Origin: Cladobotryum mycophilum
Taxonomy: Eukaryota > Ascomycota > Sordariomycetes > Hypocreales > Hypocreaceae
DNA: 64,000 nucleotides
Assembly (NCBI GenBank): GCA_036429605.1
Contig: JAVFKD010000004.1
Coordinates: 3,782,001-3,846,000, forward strand
Reading direction: 5' to 3'
Shown piece after piece: positions 1 to 11,731 of the stretch. Both the position numbers and the translations under genes were made by a program. Within the stretch, counting starts at the first letter, position 1; each line of letters begins with the position of its first letter. The notes under the pieces were generated by a model, which was not told where the DNA came from, did no database searches, and saw only the letters and a program-made list of their open reading frames with translations.

Positions 1-421
1 GCTTTGGCTTTGCTTGATCATCATGCCTAATCGGTTGGAGCGTGTGTTGTGTAAGTCAGGTCGGTTCGGTTCCATTGACTTCGCGATGGGAAAAAGTGAG
101 GGACCGAAAAAAAAACAAACAACCTTGGAAGTGTGTTTCGGACTGTGGGGAGAGAGGAGAGAGGAGGAGGGGGAGGGATAAGGCAAGGGAGGTTACATAG
201 GGTCGTTCCTTAGTATCCAAGGTTGAATGAAACTTGTATAAAAAGTCTCGTCTCATCCCTTCGGTTTCCTTTTGGCCTTTGTTATCATCATCACCATAAA
301 AAAAACATCTCATACAAACACAAACACAAACACAAAACACAAAAACACATTCACAACTCTTCAAACTCTTCAACTTTATATCACCCCCTCCAAAACAAAA
401 CAAAACAAAAATCCATTCAAA
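1..421 (+). promoter_or_regulatory. Promoter and leader of the nitroreductase gene
   Basis: A TATA-like element (TATAAAAA) lies at 237-244, about 180 bases before the start codon. Purine-rich blocks precede it (about 150-180). After it comes a leader very rich in A and C (about 296-420, repeated CACAAA and AAAACA units), a pattern common in highly expressed fungal genes. No other gene is supported here; reading frames on the opposite strand are shadows. Confidence 0.5.
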
Positions 422-1039
422 ATGGCCGCCAAGCTCGCAGCAGAGACCTTCTTCGATCTCGCCAAGATCCGCCGCTCCGTCTACACCCTCAACAAGGACA
501 TCCCCATCACCACCTCCCGCGTCCACGAGATCGTCAACCAGGCCACCCTCCACACCCCTTCCTCCTTCAACTCCCAGTCCGGCCGCGCCGTCATCCTCTT
601 CGGCGCCGAGCACGACAAGCTCTGGGACATCACCTCGGACACCCTCAAGGCCATCGTGCCCCCCGAGAACTGGAAGCCCACGGGCGACAAGCTCTCCCTC
701 TTCAAGGGCGCCGCCGGCTCCGTCCTCTTCTTCGTCGACACCGACGTCGTCAAGGGCATGCAGGACAAGTTCCCCATCTACGCCAACCAATTCCCCCACT
801 GGGCCGTCCAGAGCCTGGGCATGCAGCAGTACGTCACCTGGACCGCCCTCGAGGCCGAGGGCCTGGGCGCCAACCTGCAGCACTACAACCCCCTGATCGA
901 CGAAAAGGTCGCCCAGGCCTGGAACGTCCCTGCCGGCTGGAAGCTCGACGCCCAGCTCGTCTTTGGCGGGAAGACGGCCGAGGCTGGTCCCAAGGAGTTC
1001 CAGCCTGTTGAGGAGCGTGTCAAGGCCTATGGTGCTTAG
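422..1039 (+). CDS. Nitroreductase family protein (Frm2/Hbn1-like)
   Basis: A single exon of 205 codons encodes a small flavin (FMN)-dependent oxidoreductase of the nitroreductase superfamily, of the fungal Frm2/Hbn1 type. What I see: an N-terminal block AKIRRSVYTLNKDIP with the Arg-Arg-Ser typical of FMN binding, the segment HTPSSFNSQSGRAVILFGA, a central FFVDTD strand, and a C-terminal block GLGANLQHYNP followed by GWKLDAQLVFG, all in family order. The length is normal (about 190-210 residues). The ATG at 422 was chosen because it follows the A-rich leader and matches the family N-terminus; an in-frame ATG at 272 would add 50 lysine/threonine-rich residues from the leader. Third positions are strongly C-biased, which suggests high expression and creates long false frames on both strands. 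By family it reduces nitroaromatics or takes part in lipid/redox stress responses; the substrate is unknown. Confidence 0.9.
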   Translation: MAAKLAAETFFDLAKIRRSVYTLNKDIPITTSRVHEIVNQATLHTPSSFNSQSGRAVILFGAEHDKLWDITSDTLKAIVPPENWKPTGDKLSLFKGAAGSVLFFVDTDVVKGMQDKFPIYANQFPHWAVQSLGMQQYVTWTALEAEGLGANLQHYNPLIDEKVAQAWNVPAGWKLDAQLVFGGKTAEAGPKEFQPVEERVKAYGA

Positions 1040-1331
1040 ATGGGATGATATAGAATGGAGGGTTTTTTCTTTCTTTAAATGGATTAGCATAATGACGGAG
1101 TTTGATTTCACAAGAAACCATCTTTAGAAACGATAGAGCAGGATTTATAGAATTGACGCCTATTGACTTGTATACTCTCCCTCCCTTTACATGTAACCGT
1201 AATCTTGGTATTTAGTTGTGTATATATATTCAAGCTTCAATGAGTTCAATTTCCAACATGTCTCCTCAACTTCATCCAATATGACTTCATATGCTTATAT
1301 AGACTCATACATGTTTCGTCTTCTCCATCGT

Positions 1332-3056
1332 TTAGTCTTCATGCACTCGTCCTAGCGACTGTCCCATCTTGACAGTCTGTCCCTTTTCTACAGCCCACTC
1401 CCATCCCTTCTTCTCATTGCCATCATTCCTCCCCGCGGGTGCCTCAAATACCAAGACAATGGTGCTTCCGAGCTGGAAGCCACCCATTTCATCACCCCTT
1501 CGAAGCGCATGACCACCTAGTACCTTGCTTGCTCCCTCGTACGTAGCCTCTGCGAAGCCGAGATAAGGTTCCCCACGCTGGTTAGCTTCCTCGGCTGCTA
1601 GGTCGGCTGCGGTATCCGTCAGCAAGCTGTTGGTGCGAAGCTCGCGATCAAAATTAATGACAATAGAGCCAACGTTGGTAGCTCCGACGGGGACGTAGCT
1701 GAAGAAGCCCCAACGCCATTTCCCAAGAAGCACTACTCGTTCGTTGAGGGTGAAGAGCCCGGGTAGGGTACGCTGCAGATAGGGGGATACGCTGTACAGC
1801 TCTCCGGCAAAGTGACGTCTGCGCTCGACGACCCAATTCGTAGGTGAGTGGAAGCGATGGTAGTCTCCAGGAGCAAGGTAGATGACGGCATAGTAAAGTG
1901 AGGTAGTCTTGCCAGATGACAGCATGTCATACCAGGGACGCTCTCCCAAGGCCAATTCGGCGCGGACTGCAGACACTGCACTTTGAGATGCTTCCAACGA
2001 TTCATCCACTACTGGCGTCCTCGACTTGGCCTTGGTGGTCGAACCAGACATGAGATCGGGGAGGGTATATGGGATGCCGTTGACCTTTGCAAACTCTTCT
2101 TCTTGCTTGACGATTTCTTCATCTCCGATGGGACCCTTGAGACCATTTGGAGAGTCGCCATGTCCGGAGGAGCCGCTTGCGATGCTAGAAGGCGGAGTCT
2201 GTTTGCCTAGCAGCGCATCGATACTGTAGGTCATTCCCTTGACCTGTTCAATATCGCCACCCTGAATCTGTCCAAACTGAAGAATCTTGCCATCAGACGG
2301 AGAAAGCAGCGCATTGGTATCGACATCCAAAGGGCGGGCACCGGGCTTGAGGGTTCGGTAAAAGAAGGCAGCAAGGTTGGGATAGACATGGAGGTCTGGT
2401 TCTGAAACTTCATCGAGGCTGGGTCCATTAGTACTCGCCATGTGTAGTGCGCGCCAGGCCGATGGAAAAACTTACTTGACGCCAAAAACGAATGAATACA
2501 GTTTGAAACCGGGGACTCGCAGATAATAGGGGATAGTCAATTCGTTGAATTTGCCCCATAATCGGGACAGTGCTTTCAGAGGCAGGGTTGACATGACCTG
2601 AACTTGCCTGCAGCATACTTGATGAGCTTCCAATGATCATCCGCCTGGTGTTGCTTGCGACAAAGGAGCTTACCATGGCCCATCCGGGCGGACTTTAGGT
2701 CGAGGTTTAGGCGCTTGTCCATCTTGCTTCTCTCGTTCCCTCGCCTGAACCTTGTAGAACTGGACCAAACCGAGGAACCCAATGCCTAGCCCTACGGGAA
2801 TCTGGTACCATTGGATCTTGCTGTTGCGTAGCGCTTCGCCTAGCCGCTGGGAGAATCGGGGTCGCTTGCCCGAGTTGCTGGATGAAAAGTGTCGAGTCGA
2901 CGAAGGGGAGAATCGTGCGTGTCCCGAATTGGCATTAGCTATCAGGGGACTCGTTCGATGGCCGGCGCGAATGGTGCATTGTGTGCGGAGGGATGAGAGT
3001 GGGTGATGGCCGGCACCGCTCAGTAGGCGGGCCTGACCGATTCCCAGAGAAGCCAT
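1332..3056 (-). CDS. psd1: Phosphatidylserine decarboxylase proenzyme, mitochondrial
   Basis: Three exons (3056-2674, 2607-2476, 2418-1332) give 533 residues. The enzyme decarboxylates phosphatidylserine to phosphatidylethanolamine at the mitochondrial inner membrane. Exon 1 encodes an Arg/Ser-rich presequence and one membrane segment (WYQIPVGLGIGFLGLVQFYK). The body contains RLWGKFNELTIPYYLRVPGF, the conserved PGDYHRFHSPTNW block, and the self-cleavage motif LGST at about residues 488-491. Ser490 should become the pyruvoyl group, giving a small alpha chain of about 44 residues. All three parts join in frame: intron 1 splits Trp TG|G, and intron 2 splits Asn AA|C with a TACTAAT branch site. 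The gene is convergent with the nitroreductase (292 bases between stops) and head-to-head with the Herp-like gene. No defects are seen. Confidence 0.95.
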
Positions 3057-4041
3057 CTACGCCTCGAACCAAGTATGAACTCGGCGAGAGACTTGTATCA
3101 TACAATTGTATGCATTGATATGTGAAACGTGTTGGCGTTTGGAACGGCTGCGTACAACGTACAGGGTTGATGACGTTGAGGGCAGTAACGGGAACAGCAA
3201 CAGCTCTGCTGCATGGGATTGCTCGAAACTGACGTACATGCATAGAATTGATCGGGATGGTGGGGACCCCATGTTCTACGGCTTAACCATCTGCCGAAGC
3301 CGCAACAGCCCCACTTATGAATGGATGACTAATAGAATGAAGTGGTGTTGTTATGCTATTTGATTTATCCCATAATATCATTTATTCAATGTATAATGAG
3401 TTACTTTGATGCACACCATTGTATATCCCTGTGCATGACAGCTGTGTGTTTCATTTTGCAAGCAAGCAACCAGTGTGTCTGTTGAAAAGTCGCTTATCTC
3501 AACCACTTTCCCCTTCGCCTCAAGTCTGTCCTATCCGGCTGTGAATCTGTCATGATGTTTGCTCATTCATCCCAACCGCAGTGCTTCTTCTGCCTTACCC
3601 TTGGCTCATCCTTCCATCCCTTCTCCTCATGCTTAAGCCTCTTCCTTTGCTGATAAATTTATCTGATGAATTTGCAATTTGCGAATATTAATTGGCTTAC
3701 GTTGTATCAGGCTGAGCTGGCTGTGTTGGTATTACGACAGACGTGTGATAAGGGAAAGGAAAAAGAAAAAAGAAAAAGAAATAAACAAACGCCGGCCAAT
3801 TGAGGCGGCCTCGTTGACACACCCATTACCAGCCTGCTTGCTTTGCTTGCATCCTCCTCAACATATCCAATGATAGCTCATGATCGGTTACAACCCTCGG
3901 CAATAATAAGCCTGGCCTTTTCTCTCTCCTGTACGTACTCGGTACTCTGTAGCACAAACGGGGACATGATCATTTACCCCTATTTAATGAGCAAACAGAA
4001 CCCCTCTTCTGTCCTCTCCTGCAAATAACCTGACCTGTCTA

Positions 4042-4042
<1 letters not shown>

Positions 4043-4076
<34 letters not shown>
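4043..4076. repeat. CT dinucleotide tract
   Basis: An imperfect (CT)n run, interrupted by a few extra T, upstream of the Herp-like gene. It probably belongs to a pyrimidine-rich promoter. Confidence 0.8.
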
Positions 4077-4080
<4 letters not shown>

Positions 4081-4615
4081 ATCTCTCATGTACACTTTTC
4101 TATAAGTGGAAGAATATCTCACGTCTCGGTTCGCTTATGAATCTGCATCCTCCCACCCGCAGGACGCTAAACCACCTTTAGCCACATTCTCTCAGGCACC
4201 CGCTAGTCGCTACCTGTACATTACCTAGTAGTGCTCTCTGTCCTCCGAACGTACAGGCAACCTAAGCAAGCAAACAAACAGCAGTCATCAAAGGCAAGGC
4301 AAGGTACGTACCGCCCGTCCCCGTCCCCGAAAGCCACGGTGGAATCTCTGGCACTACCACCACTACCCCTACCACCACCACCACCACCACCCACAGCTTC
4401 GAGTCTTTGACCAACATGTCTGTTTGCCTGTCTGTTTGTCAAAAGGCGGCAAACACTCGGTGAACTCTCCACACCTTCTATTCTATCTAGCATAATGAAC
4501 GCACTGAACTATTGAGCATCAACTATCCTTACTTCTTCTATTCTTCTCTTCCCTTCCCAACCAATCATTTGCTCACATTCGTCTTTAAGAGTCGTCGCAT
4601 AACGAAAGCTGAACC

Positions 4616-4616
4616 C

Positions 4617-4647
<31 letters not shown>

Positions 4648-4651
4648 ACTG
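4616..4651. repeat. CTG/CTA trinucleotide microsatellite
   Basis: About twelve units, mainly CTG with two CTA variants, in the probable 5' leader of the Herp-like gene. It is not in a supported reading frame. Confidence 0.8.
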
Positions 4652-4804
4652 TGTCTGACATGACACAAGGCCACACCTCCTACTAGTCGTATCCGCCATT
4701 CCCTTCAACAGCCTTTACATACGAATTGGAATATCCCCCACCACCACCACCACCACAGTCGCTACCTGTTTGTCGCCTGGTGGCATGCAAGCCGCCTCTA
4801 CATC

Positions 4805-6924
4805 ATGGCTTCGGAGCCGTCCAACTCGTTATCTGCGGTCGCAGATGATGCACCGCTAGATCAGCTCGTTGTCAACCTTCAGATTGTATCGCCATCTGTT
4901 GGCGTGAACCGCCCACTGCAATTCCCCGGCCTCTCCGCTGCGACAACTATAAAGCAGCTCAAGGAAAAGATTAGACAGTCGCTTCCGATGCGACCAACTG
5001 ATGAGCAACAGCGACTCATCTATCGCGGACGAGCCATCTTGCGCGAGACTGATAGCTTACTTGACACTTTTGGAGCTGATGCCGTAAGTTTTCCCTCGCC
5101 AACTAACTTTGCGACTCGGCAAAGACGTGTCATCACCATCTACCGATTACTAACATCATCCTTGGCGCATCGCAGCTTCGAACCAGCCCCGATCAACAAA
5201 CCATGCATCTGGTTCTAAGAGAAGTCGACAGTCAATCTGCCACTCCATTGTCCACGAGCGGCACTCCAACACCAGCTCCTGCTCCTGCGCCCGGAATCCA
5301 GCCTCAGGGTCTTCTTGGACGCTTTCCACCTACACCTGCATATCCCTACTTCGTGCCACAGCCTCCACCCGCCTTACCGAGACGAACAGCCTTCCAACCG
5401 GCAGCGCCATCTACTTTGCCTCAACCACGAGGCCCTTCACCGGCGCGCCCCCATTCACCAGCTCATACTCCCGAACAGGCGGCGGCTTTCCAGCACCAGC
5501 ATCAGAATATGACCACCTGGTTGACACAAATTCAGCGGGAGGCCATGGCTAGAGCCATAGTCAACCAGAATCAACGAGATCGAGCTCATATGGGAATGCG
5601 AGGCATTGGCAGTACTCCTCCAAATAATGGTGTTCAAGGCCCGGAAACTAATAGCGGGAGGGTCAGCCCTGCCCCTCCAGTTGCCCCAGGCGCTCACACA
5701 ATCTTCCGAGAGACGATTGGTCCCAACGGCCACAATTATCATATTGAAACCATCATCAGAGCCCCAGCGCCCCCCAATCCCAATACTACCCCACCACTCC
5801 AAGGCGGTCTATCGCCTATCGATCCTCAAAACGTTCTTCGCGGAGTTGATCCTAACCATTTGGCAAGCGCAACGGGGAATGTGCTGCATCGAAGTGCTTC
5901 CAACACATCCTTGCATAGCCGCTCACATGCTCAGCCTGGTGTTACTTCATCCGTCTTTGCCCCTAGTGGATCTAGGGCAGGCAGCGGCCGAGCTACTCCG
6001 GACCAAGGAGTGCGGACAATCTCTGCTGGTTTAATCAACTACACTGTTGTTCCTCCAACCAACCTGCAGCCGCAAGCACGACAAGGTGTTGAGGTCTACC
6101 TTCTGTCATCCCCGGAAGGCCCTCGCGCCCTTTTATTCAACAATGCTGGTTCCGAGATCTATCACACTGCACGGGTAACAAGACAGCCTAATGATCGTCA
6201 TCTCCCGAATTTACCTGGCCTTCAGCCCTGGTTTCCAGGCGGTATACCTAACCTCCGGAATGTTACCCACCAACATCAACAACCTCAAGTTGATCAGAGC
6301 CAACCTACACAACAGCAAGTGCCGGCACAACCACAACAACAACCTCTACCCCGGCAACCCCAGCAGCCGCAGCAGCAACCTCACATTGTCCCTCTTCACC
6401 CAAATAATCCGGCGGCGGCGGCGGCGGTTGGTCTACCAGCCTTACTCATGCAGTTAGTTCCTCACCTTTGGCTGATTGTTCGCTTGGCTCTTTTTGTGTG
6501 GTTCTTTACATCACCGGATTCCAGCTGGTCAAGATGGCTCACAATCATAACCCTTGCCGTTTTTATGTTTGCCCTAAGCACTGGAGTCTTGAATGGACTT
6601 GCCGAGCATGCTTGGAGGCCACTGGGACGACATCTTGAGAATGTATTCCCTGCCGCGGAACACGCGCGGGCTCGTAGAGATGATGGTGCTGGTCGAGATC
6701 AGAGAGCTGGTGGCCCAACTCCCAACCCAGCCCGCATGGCAGCGAGATTGGTCGCTGAACAGAGGCATCGTGAATCCTGGCTTGCTGGACAGGCTAGACG
6801 GTTGGAGAGAGCTTTCCTACTCTTTGTAGCGAGCATTGCTCCGGGCGTAGCGGAAAGGCACATTGCCCATCTGGAGGCAGAGGCTAGAGCTGAGGAGACT
6901 AGGCGCAGAGAGGCTGAGGCAGCC

Positions 6925-6956
<32 letters not shown>

Positions 6957-7107
6957 GGCGGCGGCGGCAAACAACACACAAGGCACCAGTGAGAACACGT
7001 CTGAAAGCAATGGGAATCAAGATTCGCAGCAGCAGCAAGCAGTGCTGGGCGACAATCATGAAGAGCATCGCAACGAGCCCATTAGGGAGGACTTGATTGC
7101 GCTGTAA
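4805..7107 (+). CDS. Herp-like ubiquitin-domain ER membrane protein (ERAD)
   Basis: Two exons (4805-5083, 5176-7107) encode 736 residues. Residues about 18-112 form a ubiquitin-like domain (VVNLQIVSPS, ATTIKQLKEKI, QQRLIYRGR, LDTFGADA); the intron lies inside it and the second exon resumes in frame with LRTSPDQQTMHLVLREVD. A long Pro/Gln/Ser-rich middle follows. Two hydrophobic segments lie at about 515-540 (PHLWLIVRLALFVWFFTS) and 546-567 (WLTIITLAVFMFALSTGVL), separated by SSWSRW, which resembles the hairpin of mammalian HERPUD proteins. The C-terminus has a charged helix, a poly-Ala run at about 676-690 coded by GCT/GCG repeats, and a Gln/Asn-rich tail. By homology it should support Hrd1-dependent ER-associated degradation, like Herp and yeast Usa1. 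Family assignment rests on domain order and the membrane-hairpin pattern. Confidence 0.8.
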
Positions 7108-7837
7108 ACAGATCTTACTATATGTACATTGTATGCGAAGGTCAGATATGAGATATGCGCTGGTTGATGCTGTTTAATGGATGGACATGAGCGTTGTTTT
7201 GGGGCCCGCTTTTCTTTGGCGCCTGTAGATTTGTTAGGAGTAATGGCGTTTTTAAAGAACCAATACTCTTCAACAAGCCCTCTTTTGTGGAAGGCATGTC
7301 GGCTCAGGCCATTTGTGTAGTCATGAAAAAATAGACCATTGGGATTGTTTAGCATTGATTTAATTTTATATATTCGGGTTTCTTTTTCTTTTTTTACTTT
7401 GACATGACTTGAGAGATGTAATTGATTGAAATAGTCAATGCCATGACGTCTGTTCATGACTCGCAGTCAGACTTGGATGCAACGTCGTGTAGGTACCCGA
7501 CTTGCCGGCGAAAAAAGAGGAGGTACATACGGACTACGTATGCTGCAAGTGCCTGTTCGGCGGGCGGCGGGCCGTCTTATCTTATCAAGTGGCGGCGGAT
7601 GGGGTTGGTCTTTGGAGGAGCTCCCAACGTTTGAGCTCCAGTTTCATCCAACCTAAGCTCTCTCCCCCAAGCAAGGCATCTAAGCTCTGCAAGACCAGGA
7701 GCGTAGATGAGAGAGAGAGGAGAGTCTTGGTAATTGATCTTGCTGGACTGCGAAACATTCTTGAGCTCTTCGATTTAAAAACCCAACACCTACCTCACTT
7801 TATTCCACGACCGGTGGTTCAACCGATTTTTGCAATC
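7108..7837 (+). other. Intergenic region between the Herp-like and UCH37-like genes
   Basis: It holds the 3' end of the Herp-like gene and the promoter of the tandem UCH37-like gene. A T-rich stretch lies at about 7360-7400. A short leader precedes the ATG at 7838. No other gene is supported. Confidence 0.5.
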
Positions 7838-8938
7838 ATGAGTGGTGGCTGGAACACCAGTGAGTGCTTGGCTTGGTGTCTCAAACCTGCCTACGTTGCA
7901 AAACCGTTTGCTAATTAGAGTTTCATCCAACAGTTGAGTCTGACGCTGTAAGACTGCCTTGCTCAAAGCCTCCTTATCAAACTTTTAACTAACCACCCTC
8001 CGTCTATTTTTATACTATAGGGCGTCTTCACCTCGCTCATCGAGAACCTCGGTGTCAAGGACGTCCAGTTCGAAGAACTCCTCACCCTCGACCCCTCCGA
8101 ACTCCTCGCCCTCCAGCCCCTCTACGGCGTCATCTTCCTCTTCAAGTACCCGACCGATCGGCCCTATGCAACGCCCGACGGCCCGCTGGACGGCAGCTTC
8201 GACAGCGATGCCTCGCAGAGCATCTTCTTCGCCCACCAGACCATACAGAACGCATGCGCCACGCAGGCCCTGCTCAGCGTCCTGATGAACAAGGCGGACG
8301 ACGTCGACGTGGGCTCCGAGCTCCGCGACTTTCGCGAGTTCACCATGGTCCTGCCGCCCGAGTTCCGCGGCGAGGCGCTGAGCAACTCGGACCTGATCAG
8401 GGAGGTGCACAACAGCTTCGCGAGGAGCAACCCCTTTGTCGACGAGACCCAGAAGAGCGGCGAGCCCGAGGACGCCTTCCACTTCATTGCCTATACGCCC
8501 ATCAACGGCACGCTCTACGAGCTGGACGGGCTGCAGCCCGCGCCCATCTCCCACGGCCCCTGTGCCGCGGATTCCTTCCCCAGCAAAGTCGTAGACGTCC
8601 TCCAGCGCCGCATCGCGCGCTACGACCAAACTGAGATCCGATTCAACCTGCTCGCCATGTGCCGTGACCTGCGCATCCGCGCCCGCGAGTTTGGCGACCA
8701 CGAGCTCGCCGAGCGGGAAGAGGCCAAGCGCAAGGAGTGGCTGTTTGAGAACGCTCTGAGGAAGCACAATTTTTTGGGCTTCGCGGGCGAGGTGATGCAG
8801 CAGGTGGTGGAGAGGGTCCTAGAGCGAGAAGGGAATGAAGGTGTGATGATGTGGGTGTATGAGAGTTTGCGGAGGAGGATGTTGGATGAGACGGTCCCCA
8901 GGGGAGGAGGAGGAGGGGATAAGAAGACGAGCGGCTGA
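7838..8938 (+). CDS. uch2: Ubiquitin C-terminal hydrolase, UCH37/Uch2 type
   Basis: Three exons (7838-7859, 7934-7947, 8021-8938) encode 317 residues. The first two exons are tiny (22 and 14 bases) but join in frame to give MSGGWNTIESDAGVFTSLIE, the expected start of a peptidase C12 enzyme. Catalytic residues are visible: Gln85 (oxyanion) and Cys91 in HQTIQNACATQALLSVL, His166 in DAFHFIAY, and Asp181 in LYELDGLQ. A helical C-terminal extension (about 220-300) matches the UCH37 ULD-type tail, which in other species binds the proteasome (Rpn13) or INO80. It should trim ubiquitin chains at the 19S proteasome. The last residues are a Gly/Lys-rich stretch. It follows the Herp-like gene in tandem, 730 bases downstream. 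Long antisense frames here come from C-rich codon usage. Confidence 0.95.
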
Positions 8939-9425
8939 GAGAGAAAAAACAAAGGGGGAAGGGGTCCATGAAGATATGGAAAAGCCATATAGTTCTTGAG
9001 ATGTGTTTCCTATACAGATAGGATCTATGTTTTTCTCTTATGAATATGAAGATGATGAGCGAGCGTTACGGGAGACCTACTATGATCTGTCGTGCTTTTT
9101 ATTTGCTTCCATTCAATTCTGCTGACTAGGGGAATACTATACATCTAAACTCAAAACCAACAGCTGAGAATAATCAGGGCAATCCATGCCTCTCAAACCA
9201 TGCTTTCCTTTCTTCTTTCTTTCTTTCTTTCTTTCTTTTTTCATTTCCCCGTCCTTCAAATCCCTTTGGGCAACTTACTTTCAAAATCATGTTTCCGTAT
9301 AGAATCTCGTAAAACAAAACGTCGTACGCGGGTTATTCATTCAAGCTCATGCCGTCTTCAGACATTCAATCGTCACCAACTCGTTTTTTCCCGAGCTGTC
9401 AGCCACCCCACCCTGTCCAGGTCCC
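8939..9425. other. Intergenic region between convergent uch2 and azgA
   Basis: About 490 bases between two stop codons, so it holds the two 3' UTRs. A TTTC tetranucleotide repeat lies at about 9213-9236. Nothing else was recognised. Confidence 0.6.
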
Positions 9426-11731
9426 TTAATTCGACAATCGCTTCGGGGGAAGGTGGTCGTCATCAACCGACAAAATTGGCCGGTCAACAATCACGGCATC
9501 CAAAGACTCATCCTTGGTTTCCGAGTCCTCGTCTTGAACGTTCAACTCCCGCTGGCTCTCCTGTTCCTCATCACTGTGGTTACCGTTCCGACTGCGTCTG
9601 CTAATCGCGCGGACAAACCATGGAGCTCGGCCGGTACCTTTCCAGGTCCAGTATTCTTTGAGGTCGTATTCGCGAGGCTCGATGCGGCCTCCTGAGAGGA
9701 AAACGACGAGGCCGACAAGTCCATTGAGCAGGGTGTAAACAAAGATGCCTCTATAAACGGGTTAGTTTGAGTCGGATAGAAGGGATGGGAGGTTACTGTG
9801 ACTCACGCGATGAGGCCATAGGCTACACTGTAAGTGAACGGGATAAAGGACATGACGACAAAGGAGGGGAGGACGTCGCCTATGTAGCGCCAGTTGACTT
9901 GTGTAATTTGCCGAATCATCATGCACCCAACCTTGACAACATTAGCATTAGGCTCCAAAACAAACAAGGTTTTCCGGTTGATGGAATTCACTCACAAGAA
10001 CAAGCGTGCAGCCAGTGGCCCAAGGAGGGATCGAAGCGAATATCGGAGCAAAGAATATCGAAACAATGAAGCACAGTCCAGTCACCATGGAAGTCAGACC
10101 GGTTCTCCCGCCCTCTGCAATTCCAGCGCCGCTTTCAATAAATGCGGTGACAGGTGAGCAACCAAACAAGGAGCCAATAGAAATGAAAGCCGCATCCGTG
10201 CAGTACGCAATTGTTGAGCGAGGAAAGTCTCCATCCTTGGGATCAACAACGCCGGTGAATCGGACCATGGAGTATAATGTGGCCGTTGCATCAATGATGT
10301 CCACATACAAGAAAGTAAACAGTGCCAGGATAAAGTGCGATGTGCTGGATGTTTCGAGGGTCCAGTCGAGCTGGTTCAGGGTCTTGGTAAGGGGGTGCCA
10401 TGTGACGATTTGTTTGAAGAAGTTGAAGCGGGAGTCTCCTTCGGGCGTATCGGGGAAATAGGTGACAGATGTATGGCGGCTGCAGAAATACGATATTAGT
10501 CTGAGTTGCGAAGTGAAGAATGTGAAACGTACGGCCATGAAATAATGGATACTAGAGCGATGCCGATGACGAGGGCGTACTTGACCCGGAATGCCATCAA
10601 GAAGGCCGTAATGATACCGCCACAGAAGATGGCAAGCCACATCTACATTCTTGTTAACAAGTGAATGATATCCATACCGGCCATTAACTTACTGTAGGAT
10701 TCGACATTTGGTCCCCGTCACAGGCACCAGTCTGCATGTTGAGCCTATCAGGAGGACAGCCGCCCAAAGCTAAAGGTGTCGACATGCCTCCCCCAGTGAT
10801 GGCGCCGATACCAGATGAATACGAAAGTCCAATCTCGGTCAAGAAAAACCCGATTCCGACACCCGTGGCAGTTTTGATGGTGGCAGGGATAAGCTTTACG
10901 AGCCACTGACGCATGCCCGTTAGGGCGAGGAACATGAAGATAAGGCCTTCGACAAAGACTGCGGTTAGGGCAGTTCGGTAAGAGATGTTGCCACTACCGT
11001 TGCTTCCGACAACCTAGAGTCATGATGAGTGGGATTTCAAGATATGTGTCATGAAAGTGCATACCTGGAATGCGAAATATGCGTTGAGACCCATGCCAGG
11101 GCTGATTTGGTTTGTTAGATGACATCGTCTAAGGATTATACATGCTATAACTTACGCAAGAGCAACAGGCAGATTGGTGAGAGCGCCAAAGACGAAAGAG
11201 GCCATGCCGGCGAGAGCAGCAGTAGCAGCGATCAAATCTCTCCGCACCTCTTCCTTGCAAGTGACATAGTCGGGGATAGTATCGCATTCCGCTCTGTTCG
11301 TCAAGTTGCATTCACAAGGACCTCCAGTCTGAGAGAGAATAGCTGCCTGCAAAGACATCAGCCTTCCGTTATTTGCATCACAAAGTGCATATGGAGACTC
11401 ACGTTGACAGCAATAATGTACGCCATGGTCGCAAATGTCGTGAGCCCAGCACGGACTTCTTTGAAGAAGTTGGTATCATGAATCTCATTTAGCTATAACA
11501 GGTCAGATATATTCAACCAAAAGTCAAAGATCTGAAGGCATGACATACATGACCGCTGCCCTCGAGATGAAACAACCACCCAAAGCGAGAGGTGGTCAGC
11601 CATTTGTTGACATAATCCGCAAAGTCTCGGAAGCCGCAAAATCTGGAGCGTCCGATACGGTTGGGCGTAGGAAGTCTTGGTTCTTCCTTGGTGTCTTGAC
11701 TCTCCTGGTGTAGCATGGTTGGACTCGCCAT
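9426..11731 (-). CDS. azgA: AzgA-type purine permease (adenine/guanine/hypoxanthine)
   Basis: Nine exons (11731-11549, 11492-11403, 11346-11156, 11101-11065, 11013-10693, 10642-10533, 10479-9996, 9931-9807, 9750-9426) join in frame to 621 residues. It is a polytopic plasma-membrane proton-purine symporter. Family marks are EVRAGLTTFATMAYIIAVN (first membrane helix), LPVALAPGMGLNAYFAFQ, the signature FLYVDIIDATATLYSM, and GCSPVTAFIESGAGIAEGGR. An extracellular Cys-rich loop (GGPCECNLTNRAECDTIPDY) follows the first helix. The C-terminus is a cytosolic acidic tail rich in Glu, Asp and Ser, plausible for endocytic regulation. The 37-base fourth exon is supported by phase on both sides. The start was placed at MASPTMLHQ; an ATG 48 bases upstream in the same frame is possible. 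Its promoter region is shared with the divergent gene at 14.4 kb, 2.7 kb away. Confidence 0.93.

Larger units (their letters stand above)
3057..4804. other. Intergenic region between divergent psd1 and Herp-like genes
   Basis: About 1.75 kb of shared upstream DNA. It holds a CT dinucleotide tract (4043-4076), CCA-type repeats (4355-4393 and 4738-4756) and a CTG/CTA trinucleotide tract (4616-4651) close to the Herp-like start, as expected for a CT-rich fungal promoter and leader. No gene or RNA was recognised. Confidence 0.6.

Noticed and set aside
56..1111. 351-codon minus-strand frame across the nitroreductase gene
   Set aside because: It is the antisense shadow of a gene with strong C-ending codon bias; its composition is Val/Gly/Asp/Leu-rich and it runs into promoter and 3' UTR.
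8015..8767. 250-codon minus-strand frame across UCH37
   Set aside because: It is antisense to a confirmed catalytic gene and has the same codon-bias artefact composition.
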